Part shown: positions 48,184 through 61,400 of the stretch, in pieces
Layout: every line of letters begins with the position of its first letter
How positions within the stretch are numbered: the stretch's first letter is position 1
Assembly (NCBI GenBank): GCA_905183005.1
Contig: CAJJDO010000061.1
Coordinates: forward strand, 195,338-259,337
Source of the DNA: Paramecium pentaurelia
Lineage: Eukaryota; Ciliophora; Oligohymenophorea; Peniculida; Parameciidae
Reading direction: 5' to 3'
DNA: 64,000 nt
Position numbers and translations under genes: made by a program
The notes under the pieces: generated by a model
Databases searched by the model: none
What the model saw: only the letters and a program-made list of their open reading frames with translations
Told to the model about the DNA's origin: nothing

Positions 48184-49843
48184 ATGGGGTGCGTTTCCTC
48201 TGATGAGAATAAGGCTTTGGCATTTGATGAATTTTAATTTTTGAAAACAGGAACTTTATCAATTGAGCTCACTTAATTGATATTTGTTGTGAACAATTTA
48301 ATAAAGGAAGTTCACTAATTATATAAATAAGTTGATAGTGATAGGATCATCCTATTTCGTATCACAAAGGTTATAAACTATTATAGTTTAGGTTTCTCTA
48401 ACAGCAAATTAAACTTTAATTGATGCATTTGGATTTTGGACAAGATTTGTATCAATATGTAATTTAGGTCAAGGTAAACTCAATGGAGTATATTATAAAC
48501 TTGAAGAAGATGGTATTTGATAAAAAAATGTGAATTTTAGGTAGAAGTCTTAGTTACAATTTGGGTCTAAATGGTGATTTAAAATTACAATGGTTTGGGG
48601 AAGTTTTAAATGACTATTTTAAAGCAATAATTGATATTACTGTTTGTATACCACTAATACTAGAATAGCTTAAATTTTTATAAGATAAAATCAATCATCT
48701 AGGATCTAATTTAAAAGAGAAGAATTAGCTATTCAAATACAATATGCTGTTATTAAAATTTAACGTAGCCTTTACTAAAATTGCTAATATTCGAATTATA
48801 AAGTACAATGAAGAAATTGAAATTTTTTAATAGAAATATTTACAAATTGCTGATACAGCAGATGAATAAGGTTTAAAGCTTTATTAAAAATTTGGAGCAA
48901 AACAATTAAATGATAGATAAAAGTATCGCATGAAAGTAAAAATAAATATAATTATGGAATAATGTTTTCATGGTGAAATGAGGTCTGAGATAGAATAAGA
49001 CTTATAAAATAAATAGAAAGAAAAAAGAAAAGCTCTTAAACCAGCTTGGACTTTTGGAGATGACATTGGAATAGGAGTTAAGAAATTTCCATTCCGTGTC
49101 AGATGGACAGGCTGTAACTGTGTAGATCATTCATTTTTTATCATCTCTAATTATCTAGAAAATCATAGTAAACATCTGTTACTTATCAGAAAATTATCTG
49201 TTGTTTTAAGATATCTAACTCAATCCTACAAGACAGAAGAAGATACTCTATCTAGAGCATGGTTTATTTTTTGTACACATCTCACTCCTAAAGAGAGAAC
49301 TATAATTTAATCAAATTCATCAATTTTAAATGGATTAAAGAAGTTCAAACTCAAAAATCCTTAGGCTGAAAAATGCAGACAATACTTTATTGAATACATT
49401 TCATTATTAGATCAAGATTATTTGTCTCAATTATAATAACAATGGTAAAATTATATGGATGGTTAAAGCAAAGTATTATCTTTATGGTCAAACAATTAAA
49501 TTTTCTCAACGGATGAATTTAAAGCTTTAAAAGTAAATGATAAATATTATGCACTTACAAGTATGTCAAAAAACGTTTATGCTTTATAATCTTATTATCC
49601 AATAGCAACATAGATATATAATTCAGGTAATTTAATCAAATAAAATTAGTGTATTAAAAAAAGTTATAAAAAGGATAGGCTTTTCTCAATCAACTATCAC
49701 ATATTTATAATTCTTCTGGATATAATCCTCTTCCTTTCGATAATTTGTATACTACAAATACGACTGAGGATGATGAAGCCAAAGTAAAAACCAAAGAGAT
49801 TAAATTTAAATATGCTTTCACAAAATTTGCATAAAACTAATGA
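48184..49843 (+). CDS. MGC-start (likely lipid-anchored) protein, unknown
   Basis: 528 residues, three introns: 48370-48391 (22), 48513-48540 (28) and 49627-49649 (23). MGCVSSDENK is a strong N-myristoylation/palmitoylation signal. Helical N-terminal third (LSIELTQLIFVVNNLIKEV), a coiled-coil middle, then a conserved-looking block with WTFGDDIGIGVKKFPFRVRW and CVDHSFFIISNYLENHSKH, and a Gln-rich tail. No recognised domain. The acyl motif suggests a ciliary or plasma-membrane location. Confidence 0.75.
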
Positions 49844-50415
49844 GACATATACATTTTTCGTATTATTTACAAAATTTCCATTTTTAAGAATTACTTATAT
49901 AATATTAAATCATCATTTTAGAATTAATGATTAATAATTAAAATTTATCATTAATATATTTGAAATTAACAGTATATAAACATGTAAATAATTTCATATT
50001 CAGTAAGATTCATTAATTTATTAAGAGAAGGATTTAATCATGATTTTAAGTGATCATATGAAACTATTGGATATTAAACTAATATGATTATAATTATTTT
50101 TAATACTTTCCATTATAATTATAATCCTATAATAATATAAAATAATTCTAATATTAATTAAGAATGTGGATAAATAAATTTATATTGATTTTTTTGCTTT
50201 GCTTTAAAATTCATAAACTTCAACATAAATATTTACATAATAGAGTATCTATCTAATATTTTTGTAATTTTTCACTTATTCTAATATTGATTCTTATGTT
50301 TAAATTATTATTGCAAAAAATAAATATAGTTTTTCAAGATTTATAAAATTTTTCAATCATTCTCAAAATCATTTTAATCATATGTAAACATTTAAAATAA
50401 TAATATTAATATCAA
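49844..50415. other. AT-rich intergenic region
   Basis: 572 bp; low-complexity A/T only, no gene seen. Confidence 0.4.
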
Positions 50416-50709
50416 ATGAATGATAACTTAGGAATATTGAATAATAGATTTCATATGAAAGCTATACAGAATAGAAAGAGATTTCATTCTGTTGATTAAT
50501 ATTCAAATTCAGAAGCAAAAGAAGGCAAGAAAAAAAATGAATATTATTAGAGATGGTTAACAAATTAAAAAGAATGTCATTAGAAAATACCTTCTGAATC
50601 AAATATTGAATCTTTTACACCTTCAACTCCTTAAGCTCAGATTCCAATATAATTAGAACCAAAACTTCTTAAAGACATTATGAATAAATATTTCAAAGCA
50701 GAGTAATGA
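50416..50709 (+). CDS. Small basic Ser/Gln-rich protein, unknown
   Basis: 97 residues, no intron: MNDNLGILNNRFHMKAIQNR, RFHSVDQYSNSEAKEGKKKN, YYQRWLTNQKECHQKIPSES, proline-directed sites FTPSTPQ and a C-terminal helix LLKDIMNKYFKAEQ. The pattern suggests a phosphorylated adaptor. No family recognised. Convergent with FTSJ1, only 21 bp apart. Confidence 0.6.
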
Positions 50710-50730
50710 ATCTGACATTATATTTTATAC

Positions 50731-51632
50731 TCAATTTTCATCAAATCCAGATAAATCTCCGCATGTAATAAATTTGTAATATTTTGATTATTCCTTCTCT
50801 GTTTCTTAATCAATAATTTCTTATTATTTCTATTTTTCAGCTTATTCAATTTCCTTTAAAAATGTATAGAGATGGAAATTAAGAGTTGATATTTTTGGAG
50901 TGTATTGCAAACATCTAAATTTATTATAAATAAATTACATTATAAAATATTCAACACTTGAAGCTCTACTTGATTTAGGTTTCATAAAATAAACTTAATT
51001 GAAGAATAATTTAAATTATGAATACAACAATTTGATATCTGAACCTTTGAATATTTTAGCTACAAAAATTCCATTATCTCTTAATGTCATCAAACATATG
51101 TTTAATGCAGCCACTATCAATTATGATTAAATGTAATAATCTATATCATGAAAACCTGTCACATCAGGTGCTCCATCACAAACTATTATATCTGCTCTTT
51201 AATAATTGAATTTTTTTAAGATCTCATCCACTGTTGTTTTTTTAGTTATATCTCCTTAGATTTATGTTACATGATCTAATGGAGCCATCTCTTATAAATC
51301 CACAGAAACTATTCTACAACTCTCAGATGGAAGATAATTCTTTTCTGTCAACTTTTTGACCAAGACTTATGACCAACTACCAGGAGCAGCACATAAATCT
51401 ATTGCTCTTTCAACTTATCTAAATATTTAAAATGAATCATCTATTTGTAAAAGTTTATAAGCTGATCTTGCTCTAAATTAATCTTCTTTTGCTTTCCTAT
51501 AATAAATATCCTAAATATGGTGAAAAATGCTTTTATAGTAATATATGTATGGGTAGTAAGTATATTATAAAATACTTATTTAGAATATGATGAATTTCTT
51601 TATACTCTTTTGTCTTTTGTGAATTTGCCCAT
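50731..51632 (-). CDS. FTSJ1: tRNA 2'-O-methyltransferase FTSJ1/Trm7
   Basis: 260 residues after removing 51511-51605 (95 nt) and an intron at 50915-50938 (24 nt). Methylates the ribose of anticodon-loop bases 32 and 34. Recognisable from the start: MGKFTKDKRDIYYRKAKEDQFRARSAYKLLQID, SAM site DLCAAPGSWSQ, catalytic-type residues in DGAPDVTGFHDIDYY and VAKIFKG, SRASSVE, and the family-typical C-terminal CGDLSGFDEN. The 95-nt block falls exactly between AAAAGA and GATATTTAT in the most conserved N-terminal motif. It is three times the usual intron and contains a candidate IES (51534-51602) plus a normal 26-nt intron. Unless the IES is removed, the message probably cannot be spliced normally. 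Confidence 0.9.
51534..51602. mobile_element. Candidate 69-bp IES inside the FTSJ1 intron
   Basis: TA-bounded segment: the left end TATAGTAA matches the Paramecium IES consensus TAYAGYNR at every position; the right end reads TCTTTATA, matching YNRCTRTA at all but two positions, with the second TA at 51603-51604. Removing 69 bp and keeping one TA joins CTTT-TA-C and leaves exactly a 26-nt GT-AG intron on the minus strand. IESs are Tc1/mariner-derived sequences removed by a domesticated PiggyBac transposase. Its presence here means it is retained, or the assembly mixes germline DNA. Confidence 0.65.
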
Positions 51633-51934
51633 ATATTAATAATACTTATTTAATTATATAAAAACATAAACTTACTTGTAAAATTAACAAATAAAAATTG
51701 TCAAAGTTTTATCAATGAGTTTCTATAGAATTTTTGAAATATAATCAATTTTTATTATATCTCATTTAAAATAATGATTATATTATTCCTAAAATTAAGA
51801 TTTTTCAAAAAACTAAATTTAAAGTAATAGAGATTTGTAATTTAATTTATAAATTAATGAAACCCTCATAAACATTCCGTATAAAATCCATAAAAACTAC
51901 TATAAATAATAACCATCAATAAAAATCCTTATAA
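51633..51934. promoter_or_regulatory. Divergent intergenic region
   Basis: 302 bp between FTSJ1 and the next plus-strand gene; AT-rich, presumably both promoters; no motif identified. Confidence 0.35.
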
Positions 51935-52499
51935 ATGAGTCTAAAGTGTTAATCTTTAACAAATAAAACTATTAAATAAAAAGATTAAATATATAAGAGA
52001 TTTAGCTAAATCTAACCTTTACATGATCTACAAAAATCAATTAACATACCTTGTAGATAATCCATAGCATCTGTGACTGATAGTTAAATAAGCGCAGATG
52101 AAGAATTTGAGATATGGGATGATAATTAAGATTTAAGAGTCAAAAAAATAATATTAGATGATAAACAATCTTCTATCAGCCAGTTCTTGTAATTGTACAA
52201 AGCTCGATATGGGTATTAAATATGTCTATTAAAGGGGATTTCCAGGATAAAGACAGGCTATTTAGAATGAAGAGGTGATAAAAACTGCCATTTCTTATGC
52301 ATCGTCAAGTAAAAAACTATTTAAAAAATATTTCCCTTCTAAATTTGTTGTATTTGAAGATCAAAACGATTATTCATAGCCTTATGATATAGAGGATGAT
52401 TAGCACTTTCAAACTTTTAATAAATTCTTTAGAAATAAGAAACTATTATCAACTCACAAAGTATCTTATTAAAGTTTGAAGAAAACTCAAAATTTTTGA
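51935..52499 (+). CDS. Unknown Ser/Gln-rich protein
   Basis: 180 residues, one intron at 52213-52234 (22 nt). MSLKCQSLTNKTIKQKDQIY, an acidic centre (ISADEEFEIWDDNQDL), then QFLQLYKARYGGFPGQRQAI and a basic C-terminus (KFFRNKKLLSTHKVSYQS). No recognised domain; the YGGFPG turn is distinctive. The start is the first in-frame ATG with a long upstream open stretch; alternative starts are possible. Confidence 0.6.
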
Positions 52500-53006
52500 A
52501 AAAATCTTATTTATATAATTTTATTCTATAGGTTATTGTAGTATAAATTTTAAATAAATGTATTTCTACATTTATACTCTTTTTCATCAAAAATTTATCA
52601 AAACAATTTTTTAAAATTGAATGACATCAATAATTAATTTTATTATTTTTATGTAAATCTCAATTATCACTAGAATAGTAAACTGTTTTAATATTGTTTT
52701 TAATTAATTCTATTACAACTTTACGAAGTAAACTTTAGTTAACTATTTAAAGAAAATTTTGGATGTATGATTGCTTTATTCAATATTAAATTTTCATCAA
52801 TATATATGATTGTTAGGAAATAAGACATTATTATGAATTATATTATATGAATAAAATATTTTAGTTTAAAGTAATTAGTTAATGTTGGAAATAGTAGTAT
52901 TATTTAAATTCCCTTTATATTAATAAACTATATAATCTTCATTTATTATAATTGAAAAATATATTTTATAATAAAATTTATAGCAATAACTAATATACAA
53001 ATTGTT
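52500..53006. other. AT-rich intergenic region
   Basis: 507 bp between converging genes; no gene or repeat seen. Confidence 0.4.
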
Positions 53007-54813
53007 TCATTTATGTAAATTGTGATTACATTTAATGTAATCGTTTGCACCTTATCGGTCATATAATTCTATCTAAATTGTAGAATGATAGATTCCAAAT
53101 TGTCTGCATAATTTAGTAGCTTTTCTTAATACATATTCTGGATTTTCGATACAGACTATATGTGCAGACATGGCTGGCTTTCCTACTGAAAGTGACCATA
53201 TATGTAGATCATGAACTTCTTTAACTCTGTGAATGGCCTTTAATTAATCATTAAATTCTTCAATTATTAAATCTAAATAATATTAAAAATAATATTACTT
53301 TGTGGAGTACCTTCCATTAAAACTCTTAAGCATTCTTTTGCAACTCCAAATGTTGTAAAGAGTACAAGAATACTAAAAAGATATGTGCATAAGGGATCAG
53401 CATATTACCAATAAGTAAAAACAATTTGATTATTTTCATCTTTTTATTATCCAAAAATATATATCAAAATGGCAGCAATAAGTACTCCAATGGATTATAA
53501 AATATCACCAATAACATGTATCATAGCAGCTTTAAGATTATAGTTATCATGTTCATTAATTTCAGTTAAATTTTTACTTTTTAATTTACTTTTTTTAGAT
53601 TTTTTGTTATGATCATGACTATGTTCATGTTCATGACTATGTTCATGTTCATTACTATGTTCATGATCATGACTATGTTCATGATTATGTTCTTTTCCTT
53701 GACAACTACTATGATCATCTTCTGAACTATCTTATTTTGCAACTTTCTTATTTTTAGAATTCTTAACTTTTTAATTTTCAATATCATTTGGAATATAAAT
53801 TTATTGATGATCATGGCCACAATTTTCTGAATGATTATGTTCACGAGATTATTATTTTTACTTTTATCCAAAATCTTATTATTAATTGCTTTTACAAGAG
53901 GAAGAACTTTCACTTTCTTCTTTGATTGTTAATATCTTTTCACTTGATTCTGATTCAATACTTTACTCTACAACTAACATACTAATTCCATTCTCACTAA
54001 CTTATTGTCTCTTTTATTTTATATTAATCTTTTTCTTTTTCTTCTGTTATTATTATTACTATTTCCCTTTTGAATGACTATCATCAGTCCCATGACTATG
54101 ACTATGATCATGATTGTGATTATGATTATGATCATTACCTTTACCATGACCATGACTATGTCCATGATCATGACCACTACATTAATGCATAATGTTTCCA
54201 TGATCATGTCCTCCTGTAGGAGAAGAATGCAATACTTTGGCCATAACTAAATTACAAAATAATCCAAATCCTGCTGTAATCAACATTATTAATGGGTCAG
54301 TGACTATAGCCTCTTCTATGACTCTAACTGTGGCTTCATAGAATAAAAGGATTGTCAATCCCCATATCAATATAATACTACCTAAAGCACCGATTACTTC
54401 TGCTCGATGATATCCAAAAGACATGTTTTAAGAGGCTGGTCTTTATCCAAGCCAGATGGAGAAAATTGAAATGAAGAAGCCACTCATATCTGAAAACATA
54501 TGAGCTGCATCAGATAAGATTGCCAACGATTAAGCCCATAAACCTCCAATAACCTTTTTAGGATTAATATATTCTTTACTTCAGCCACCAGAAATATGAT
54601 ACAAACTACTGAAACAATGATCAAACGACAAAGTACTTTTTATGTTATCTAAGTTAGATCTGGGATTTCATATAAATGAGGGTCCATTTTTGAATGGTCA
54701 GTCAAAATTGATAATTATGACTTTTTTCTTGATTGTTTTGATTTGATACTAAACTATTAACTAACTTCATTTATCAAAGGTTATTTGAATGTCTCTGCTT
54801 CTGCTTTATCCAT
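53007..54813 (-). CDS. Zinc transporter, cation diffusion facilitator (ZnT-like)
   Basis: 584 residues, two introns: 54554-54579 and 53273-53298 (26 nt each). Exports Zn(II) from the cytosol into vesicles or out of the cell. The two metal-site HxxxD motifs are present: SDAAHMFSDMSGFF in helix 2 and AAMIHVIGDILQSIGV in helix 5. Between helices 4 and 5 is a very long His-rich loop (HGHSHGHGK, HDHSHSHG, EHSHDHEHS...), interrupted by a Lys/Gln/Ser stretch. The C-terminal domain (HDLHIWSLSVGKPAMSAHI) is complete. The loop is longer than usual and made of CAT-rich microsatellite-like DNA (53604-53702, 54086-54178). Confidence 0.93.
53604..54178 (-). repeat. His-codon microsatellites coding the ZnT loop
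   Basis: Two clusters of tandem CATxxx hexamers (plus-strand ATGTTC/ATGACT type) at about 53604-53702 and 54086-54178. They encode alternating His with Asp/Glu/Ser/Gly/Asn. Such hexamer arrays expand and contract easily, so loop length may vary among strains. Confidence 0.7.
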
Positions 54814-54891
54814 ATTTTAAATTTATTTATATTTTCTTAAATTCATATGCCTTCATGAATCAGTTAATTGATTCATGAATAATATAAATAA

Positions 54892-55311
54892 ATGAAAAAC
54901 ATATTACTAATATCTCTGTTAATTTGTTTTTCCTAAGGTTGTTCATTACTAATCCAAAAATTCGAAGTACCAAAAGAGGTTATTCTAATTCAATCAGAAT
55001 GCCATTTAAAAGAGATAATTGAAGTGGCCACAGATAGAATTATAGACATGACACATATTTCTGAGTCTTAAGTAATGATAGATGCCTCTTAAATAAATGA
55101 GGAGAATGATTACTTACTAAAATTGAGAGATAAAAATCATAAATATAAAGAGATGAAGGTAAGGATAGTATAAAATACTGACAAATTGTAATAAATATAA
55201 GAAAAATTAAATTAAAAGGAAATAAAGCATGATTATTAAATAGCAGTTGATAATTTGATGTCAGATGTATTTTGGGGTATAATCAAAGGTATTGTATTAT
55301 TATTATTTTGA
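54892..55311 (+). CDS. Secreted/membrane small protein, unknown
   Basis: 139 residues, no intron. N-terminal signal peptide MKNILLISLLICFSQGC, a helical, charged body (FEVPKEVILIQSECHLKEII, NEENDYLLKLRDKNHKYKEM) and a C-terminal hydrophobic segment VFWGIIKGIVLLLF that could anchor it. No family recognised. It shares a 78-bp divergent promoter with the zinc transporter. Confidence 0.6.
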
Positions 55312-55457
55312 ATGATCAAATATTAATTTATGTATGGATATATATATATAATCTATTCTTGATTATAAATATATACAATATTGATTCTAAGTTTAAATAG
55401 CCATAAATATTGTAATCAATTGATTGATGCTTTAAATTAATAATAATTTAAAAAATT

Positions 55458-58400
55458 ATGTTATTTATATTTTTGATCGTAACTTAAGTGTATTGTTAAG
55501 ATATATGTAGATAACTTAACACTTATGAAACATGTATAGGATCTAAAACTGAATATTGTATAATAATTAGATTTAGTTAATTTAGGTTAATGGTATCCAC
55601 ATTAGCGATATTGTAGAAAATCAGATGATTTAATGTAGGGATGTGATTAAAATCTTAGTGTTAAATTATGTACTAGATAGATAAGTACATAAATGGCTAC
55701 ATAGGCATTATGTATATTTGATTCTATATGTCATAAAATCAATGATATTACTAAAGCAAAATGCAATCAAAGTTTAAACAAATATGGTTGCATAGGTATT
55801 ACAAATCCACAATAACTTTGTAAATGGGAGGATAGAAAGTGTAAGTATTTATCAGATGAAGAAATTGCAAATTTGAATACAAATTTTCCAAATTTAATTT
55901 TAAGTATGTCTGTATGTCCTCTAATTACTGGGCATTTGATAGCTCATAGTAATGTTTTAGATAGTTTATCATCTAGTGATATAACAGATTATGGTTTATT
56001 GGCATAATTGGATGATATGTTAGATGAGTAAAAAAGTTATGATGAAGGGAATTTATAAAATAATTACTTAAATTCATAAGGATAATTCATTTGGTATGTT
56101 CCATAGAAACAATCTTAATTTAATTTATTGAATTTATAAATAAATGATTAGAGTAGAGTAGGATGTATAGGTTTAGATATATCTGATGATTAAATGTTTA
56201 AAACACTCTTTAATATAGATGATTAAAAAGTAATTAATGGTGTTAATTAAATATTTTGTTAATATATTAATATAAATCCATTTAATGATAAAATGAGTGT
56301 TTTTGTTAATAATAAATGTGAAATAATTAATTTTGAAGAAGTGGAATAAAGAACAGATTTAAAATGTGAGAATTTAGGAAGATATGCTTGTTAAACTAGT
56401 CCTAAGAATATGGATTGTTAAGTAGTATAACCAATAAATCATTATGAGAAATCATGTATATAAGTTTAGACTCAATCAGTAAATGTAGATTGTGAACCTC
56501 TTAATGGAATTGCAACACATAATTAATGTAGTTAAAGTTCAAAATATTGTTTTCTGTATTTTAATGGTAAAGAAGGATATTGTGATGGAGGTTGTTATAA
56601 TTTAATAACAAAAAATGATTGTTTTAAGAAATCAAATTGTTATTGGATTGATGAAGAATAGAATTTTCTTGTATAATGTAGTCCATTATAAGGATGTACT
56701 TAAATGGGATTGAGTAGAATCTATTGTGAGAATTTAGCACTTCCTTGTATTTGGGTGGATAATCAATGCAAAAATGGAGATTTAAGAATATTGACTTGTT
56801 CAGAAGCCAATACAAAATATAGTTGTACTCATGTATAAAGATAAGATTAACTATGTATTTGGTATAATAATATGTGTATAAATACTATAACACATTTAAT
56901 TTTCAAAAATTATTCATAATTACCTGAAAATTTAATTAGAAATAGAAATCAATGTCTTATGCAAGATAAAGGATCATATAGATTTGATGAAATTACAAAA
57001 TAATGTTATAGAGATTACATTTTAGATACATAAGATCTATCAAACATTAACAAATATTTTTGTTTATCTTTATAATTAAATTCTTAATGGAATTATGAAC
57101 AATAGAAATGTTAAATAATATAACCACTTGAATATTGTGATAATAGAATGAATATTAATCCTAAATTATGTTCATATTCACCAAATTGTATCTATGATGA
57201 AATCAAATAGAGTTGTACTTAATTAAGTGGTTCAATATCCTGTAATACTATAGGTCTAACTAAAACTCTTTGTATATCTAATCTAAATGAATTTTGTGCA
57301 TGGATCAATAATTCTTGTCAAACTATTAAAATATTTGATAATTGTGTATAATTAGTAAATGTATCACCTTATTCATGTTCTATGATAGATATTGAACCAT
57401 GTTCTTATCATAATGGATACTGTATTGCCACTATTAACAACAATAATTAATGTTAATAATTTATGAATAAAGTTTAATGTTAAAAATAATAGAGTGAATG
57501 TTATTATGATTTAATGGATTGCAAATAAATTGATAATCCTACTTTATATTCAACATTAAATTGTAATGGATTAACATAAACTGTGTGTATAAAGAATCAA
57601 AAATAACCATGTATTTGGTATGAAAATTAATGTTAATTGTATAAACTTTAATATTTTGATGTTTGTGATAACTCAGTTAATGAAAAAGCTTGTTAATAAA
57701 AAATACATAATGGTAAATTAAGTAGTTAACATTTTTGTGAATATGATACAGTTTTAAAAAAGTGTTTAAAAAACACTAATACCATTGTTGACTGTGGATC
57801 AAACTTAAAAATCAATCTACATAGATGTGTCTCCTTTACTCAATCAGATTGTTATTTTTATAATCATCAGTGTAAGTAATTATCTACTGATTCTAATTAT
57901 AAAGATTTATAGTTAAGTACACTTAAATGTTCATAAGTTAATACTAATATTTGTTAAAAAATTAAAACTCCAGATTAAATATGCATTATTCTTAATCAAG
58001 GAACATTTAGTACTTGTATAGATATTTCTCTTACTTAATAATATGCTAATTTATATACATGTTTAGAAATTAATACTAATTTGAATGGAAGTCCTAGTAT
58101 TTGCAGTTTAGCAACTGATAATTGTTATTATGATTCTGTTGATAATATATGCAAAATTTAAACTGATACAAATATTATTTATAAATGTGATGATTTGATT
58201 AGTAAATCCTTATGTTTAACATAGACTAAATATTAATGTATCTTTACAAAAAATAAATGCAAATATTATAATAATTCATATAATAATATTGATTGTTAAT
58301 TCAGAAATATATACAGTTGTGAAACCAGTGGAAAGAATTGTCGTTGGAACTCAATTGATAAAATATGTGAAGATTCACCAAATTATTGTCCTCTTACTTA

Positions 58401-61400
58401 TATTTAAAGTCATAAAGTATGTCAAAATGGAAGGGGATATTGTTTTAATGGGGTTAATGGATGTATCTTATAAGAATTACATAAAGAGTTACCTTGTAAC
58501 ATTGCCTTAAGTTAATAATTATGTGTTAGTTAAAATCATTTATGTTTATGGATAAATAATAAATGTTCTTTTTATCCTTCTCATATTAAGTATTGTTATT
58601 AATTGTAGACTTAATAAGAGTGTCTCTCAATTCAACATCTTAGTTGTGTTTTTTATAAATCTTAATGTTTAGAAGATAGTACTTTAAATTAGATATCTGA
58701 TTATTATGATGCTGAATCATATTAATATTGTTTTAATATGTAAATGAATTTATATTCTAATTCTTAATAATGTATTTAAGTATTAGGGAATTTAGAGCAT
58801 CAATAAAATGATATTGAAAATACTTTTAATATGTAATGTTAGTAAACATCTAGTATGATTACTTGTATTCATTAAAGATCTTCAAAATGTACTTTTAATC
58901 AATAGAAATGTATAACAAGTACTTTAACATCTTGTATCTAAGAAGAGGGTATATTCCATTCTCCATAAACTTGTTTATCAATACCTAACTGTTTTTGGTA
59001 TTCTAATAAAGTCGGATAAGGATTTTGTTATTAAAATCAATTAAGTTGTGATAATATCTAATTAAAATCATTATGTCTGAGTGATTTTGGACACAATTGT
59101 AAATATGAGAGTAATAAATGTTAAAATGCTATTTTTACAGATTGTGATTAAATTCAAAATATTTAGGTAAATTATAAAGTCTGTTAATAATTGCAACCTA
59201 ATTGTTTTTACGATTTTGAAAATAATTTATGTAAAAAAGTTAATAGAAAGATAGTAGAATGTACAGATGCATTGAATTTTTATGATTGTGTATATGCTTA
59301 TAAAAAGAATTGTTTAGTACAATATGATATTGATAATAAATATGTATCATGTCAAAGCATAAGTCCTAACTCATTTAATGCAAATAATAACCTAAATTCT
59401 TGTATGGAATTAACTGTTAATCCATATAAATATAATTTAAAAACTTATACTTGTGTTATTGTGAATAATGAATAGGAAATTGAAGGTTGTTCAAATATTA
59501 ATCAAATTTCCTGTCTAAAATTAACTAAATAATTTTAATGTATTTGGTATAATAGTATTTGTTAATAATATTAATTACAAGATGACTTAGAATGTAACCA
59601 ATTAAACTATTAAGTTTGTTTAATTTAAAGCTTGAAATAATGCATATGGTTAAATGATGAATGTGTAGTATTTAACAATCAAAGTGATCCTGGTATACTA
59701 TATTCATAAGGTTATTGTTAAGGAAAGAGTGAATATTGGAATAGTTTGAGTAATAGCTGTTTTCCAAAGAATAGTGATTTAGTGATAATTTAATGTGATA
59801 ATTTTGGATTGGATAAATAATCTTGTCTAAATTAAAATTATATTGAATGCTATTGGAATCTTTAAAAATGTACATCAATAATCAATAAAGTCAATCTTAC
59901 ATGTGATAATATTTCAAATTATAATTGTGATACTGATTTTAATTGTAGATGGAATACAGGTGCAAATGAATGTTAGGATTATTCTGATACTAATTTAGAG
60001 TGTTCTGATTATACATATCATAGTTGTATAGAAATAAGTAATAAAAATTGTTTGTTTAATTATTCATAAAATAAATGTTAGGAAATATAGATAAATTCAA
60101 TAGTCTTATAAAATTGTAATGAATACTTAAGTTTTCAATTATGTAGACTTGTAAAAAACAAGATTTGTACTATTTATGATAAAGTGTGTTAAGAATGGAC
60201 TCCACGATTATTTGATTGTATGTATATCTAAAATCAATATGGTTGTATGTATGCTCCAATGGCATGTTAATGGTTAAATAATTAATGTTAATATATTGAT
60301 CTAGAAAATAAGGTTTTATGTAAAGATTTACCAAAATCCTATAATAAAAGGAGTTGTCAATAATAAAGTATTGATGATTGTGAATTTGATGATATTTAAT
60401 TATAATGTTCTTAGAAGATAATAAGAATGGAAGATATTAATAATGTTCATTTAGGAAATATGTTGGATACTAATCTTTATTTATGTGAAGATTAATTGAA
60501 TTATAATGATTGTATAAGCAATTTTAAATAATAATGTTAATGGTTAAATGATGAATGTGTTTAAAGTGATTTAAATTAATGTATGAATCAAAGTTACTTG
60601 AGTTGTTTGAATAATAAATCAAATTGTAAATGGAGAAATAAGAGATGTTATTAATTTGATAATAATGAGAATATAGAAGAAATTCCAATACTTATTAGTC
60701 CAACAGTTTGTAGTATATTCATAAGTGATAAAAAACTCAAATATTCTGAAACTGTATTTTCATGTATTTTAAGTGATTCTGAAATTGATGATTGTGATAC
60801 TATTGGTCTTAATGATAATGCTTGTTATAATATTAAGAAATCTAAATGTAAATTTACAAACAATATTTGTTCATTTTATTAATTAGATGTTTAATATTCA
60901 AATTGTTCATAATATAAGAATATTAATTCAAAAGTATGTTCAAGTTTATAGATTTCATGTAAATATGATGAATCATTATATTAATGTGTATCTGCAACTA
61001 ATACAGATTTCTGTACTACCAAAGGTCTATCTAAGAAAGCTTGTTTATCAATAACAACAGAACCTTGTTATTGGAATAATGATATATGTTCTCTATTTAT
61101 TGCTGATTAAAATATTAATTAATGTGATAACTACACATAAACAAATAGTCTAGCTTGTTAATATATAGATTATTAATAATAGACTTGTACTTATGATATT
61201 ATAAATCATGTTTGTACTAATATTTACAATAGATTTTAAAAATGTACATAACCAGGATTAAATAAATATGCATGTGTTGGACTTTTGTATGAGCCATGTT
61301 AATTTGTGAATAATTAATGTACTCCTTTTACTAATAAAACTTCAATTTGTTATGGAATTGAAAATGTTAATTCATTGGCTTGTTCAATTTAAGTTTTAGA

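Noticed and set aside
53024..53042. Perfect palindrome GATTACATTTAATGTAATC
   Set aside because: It lies in the last codons of the zinc transporter (NDYIKCNHN) and is probably a coincidence of coding sequence.
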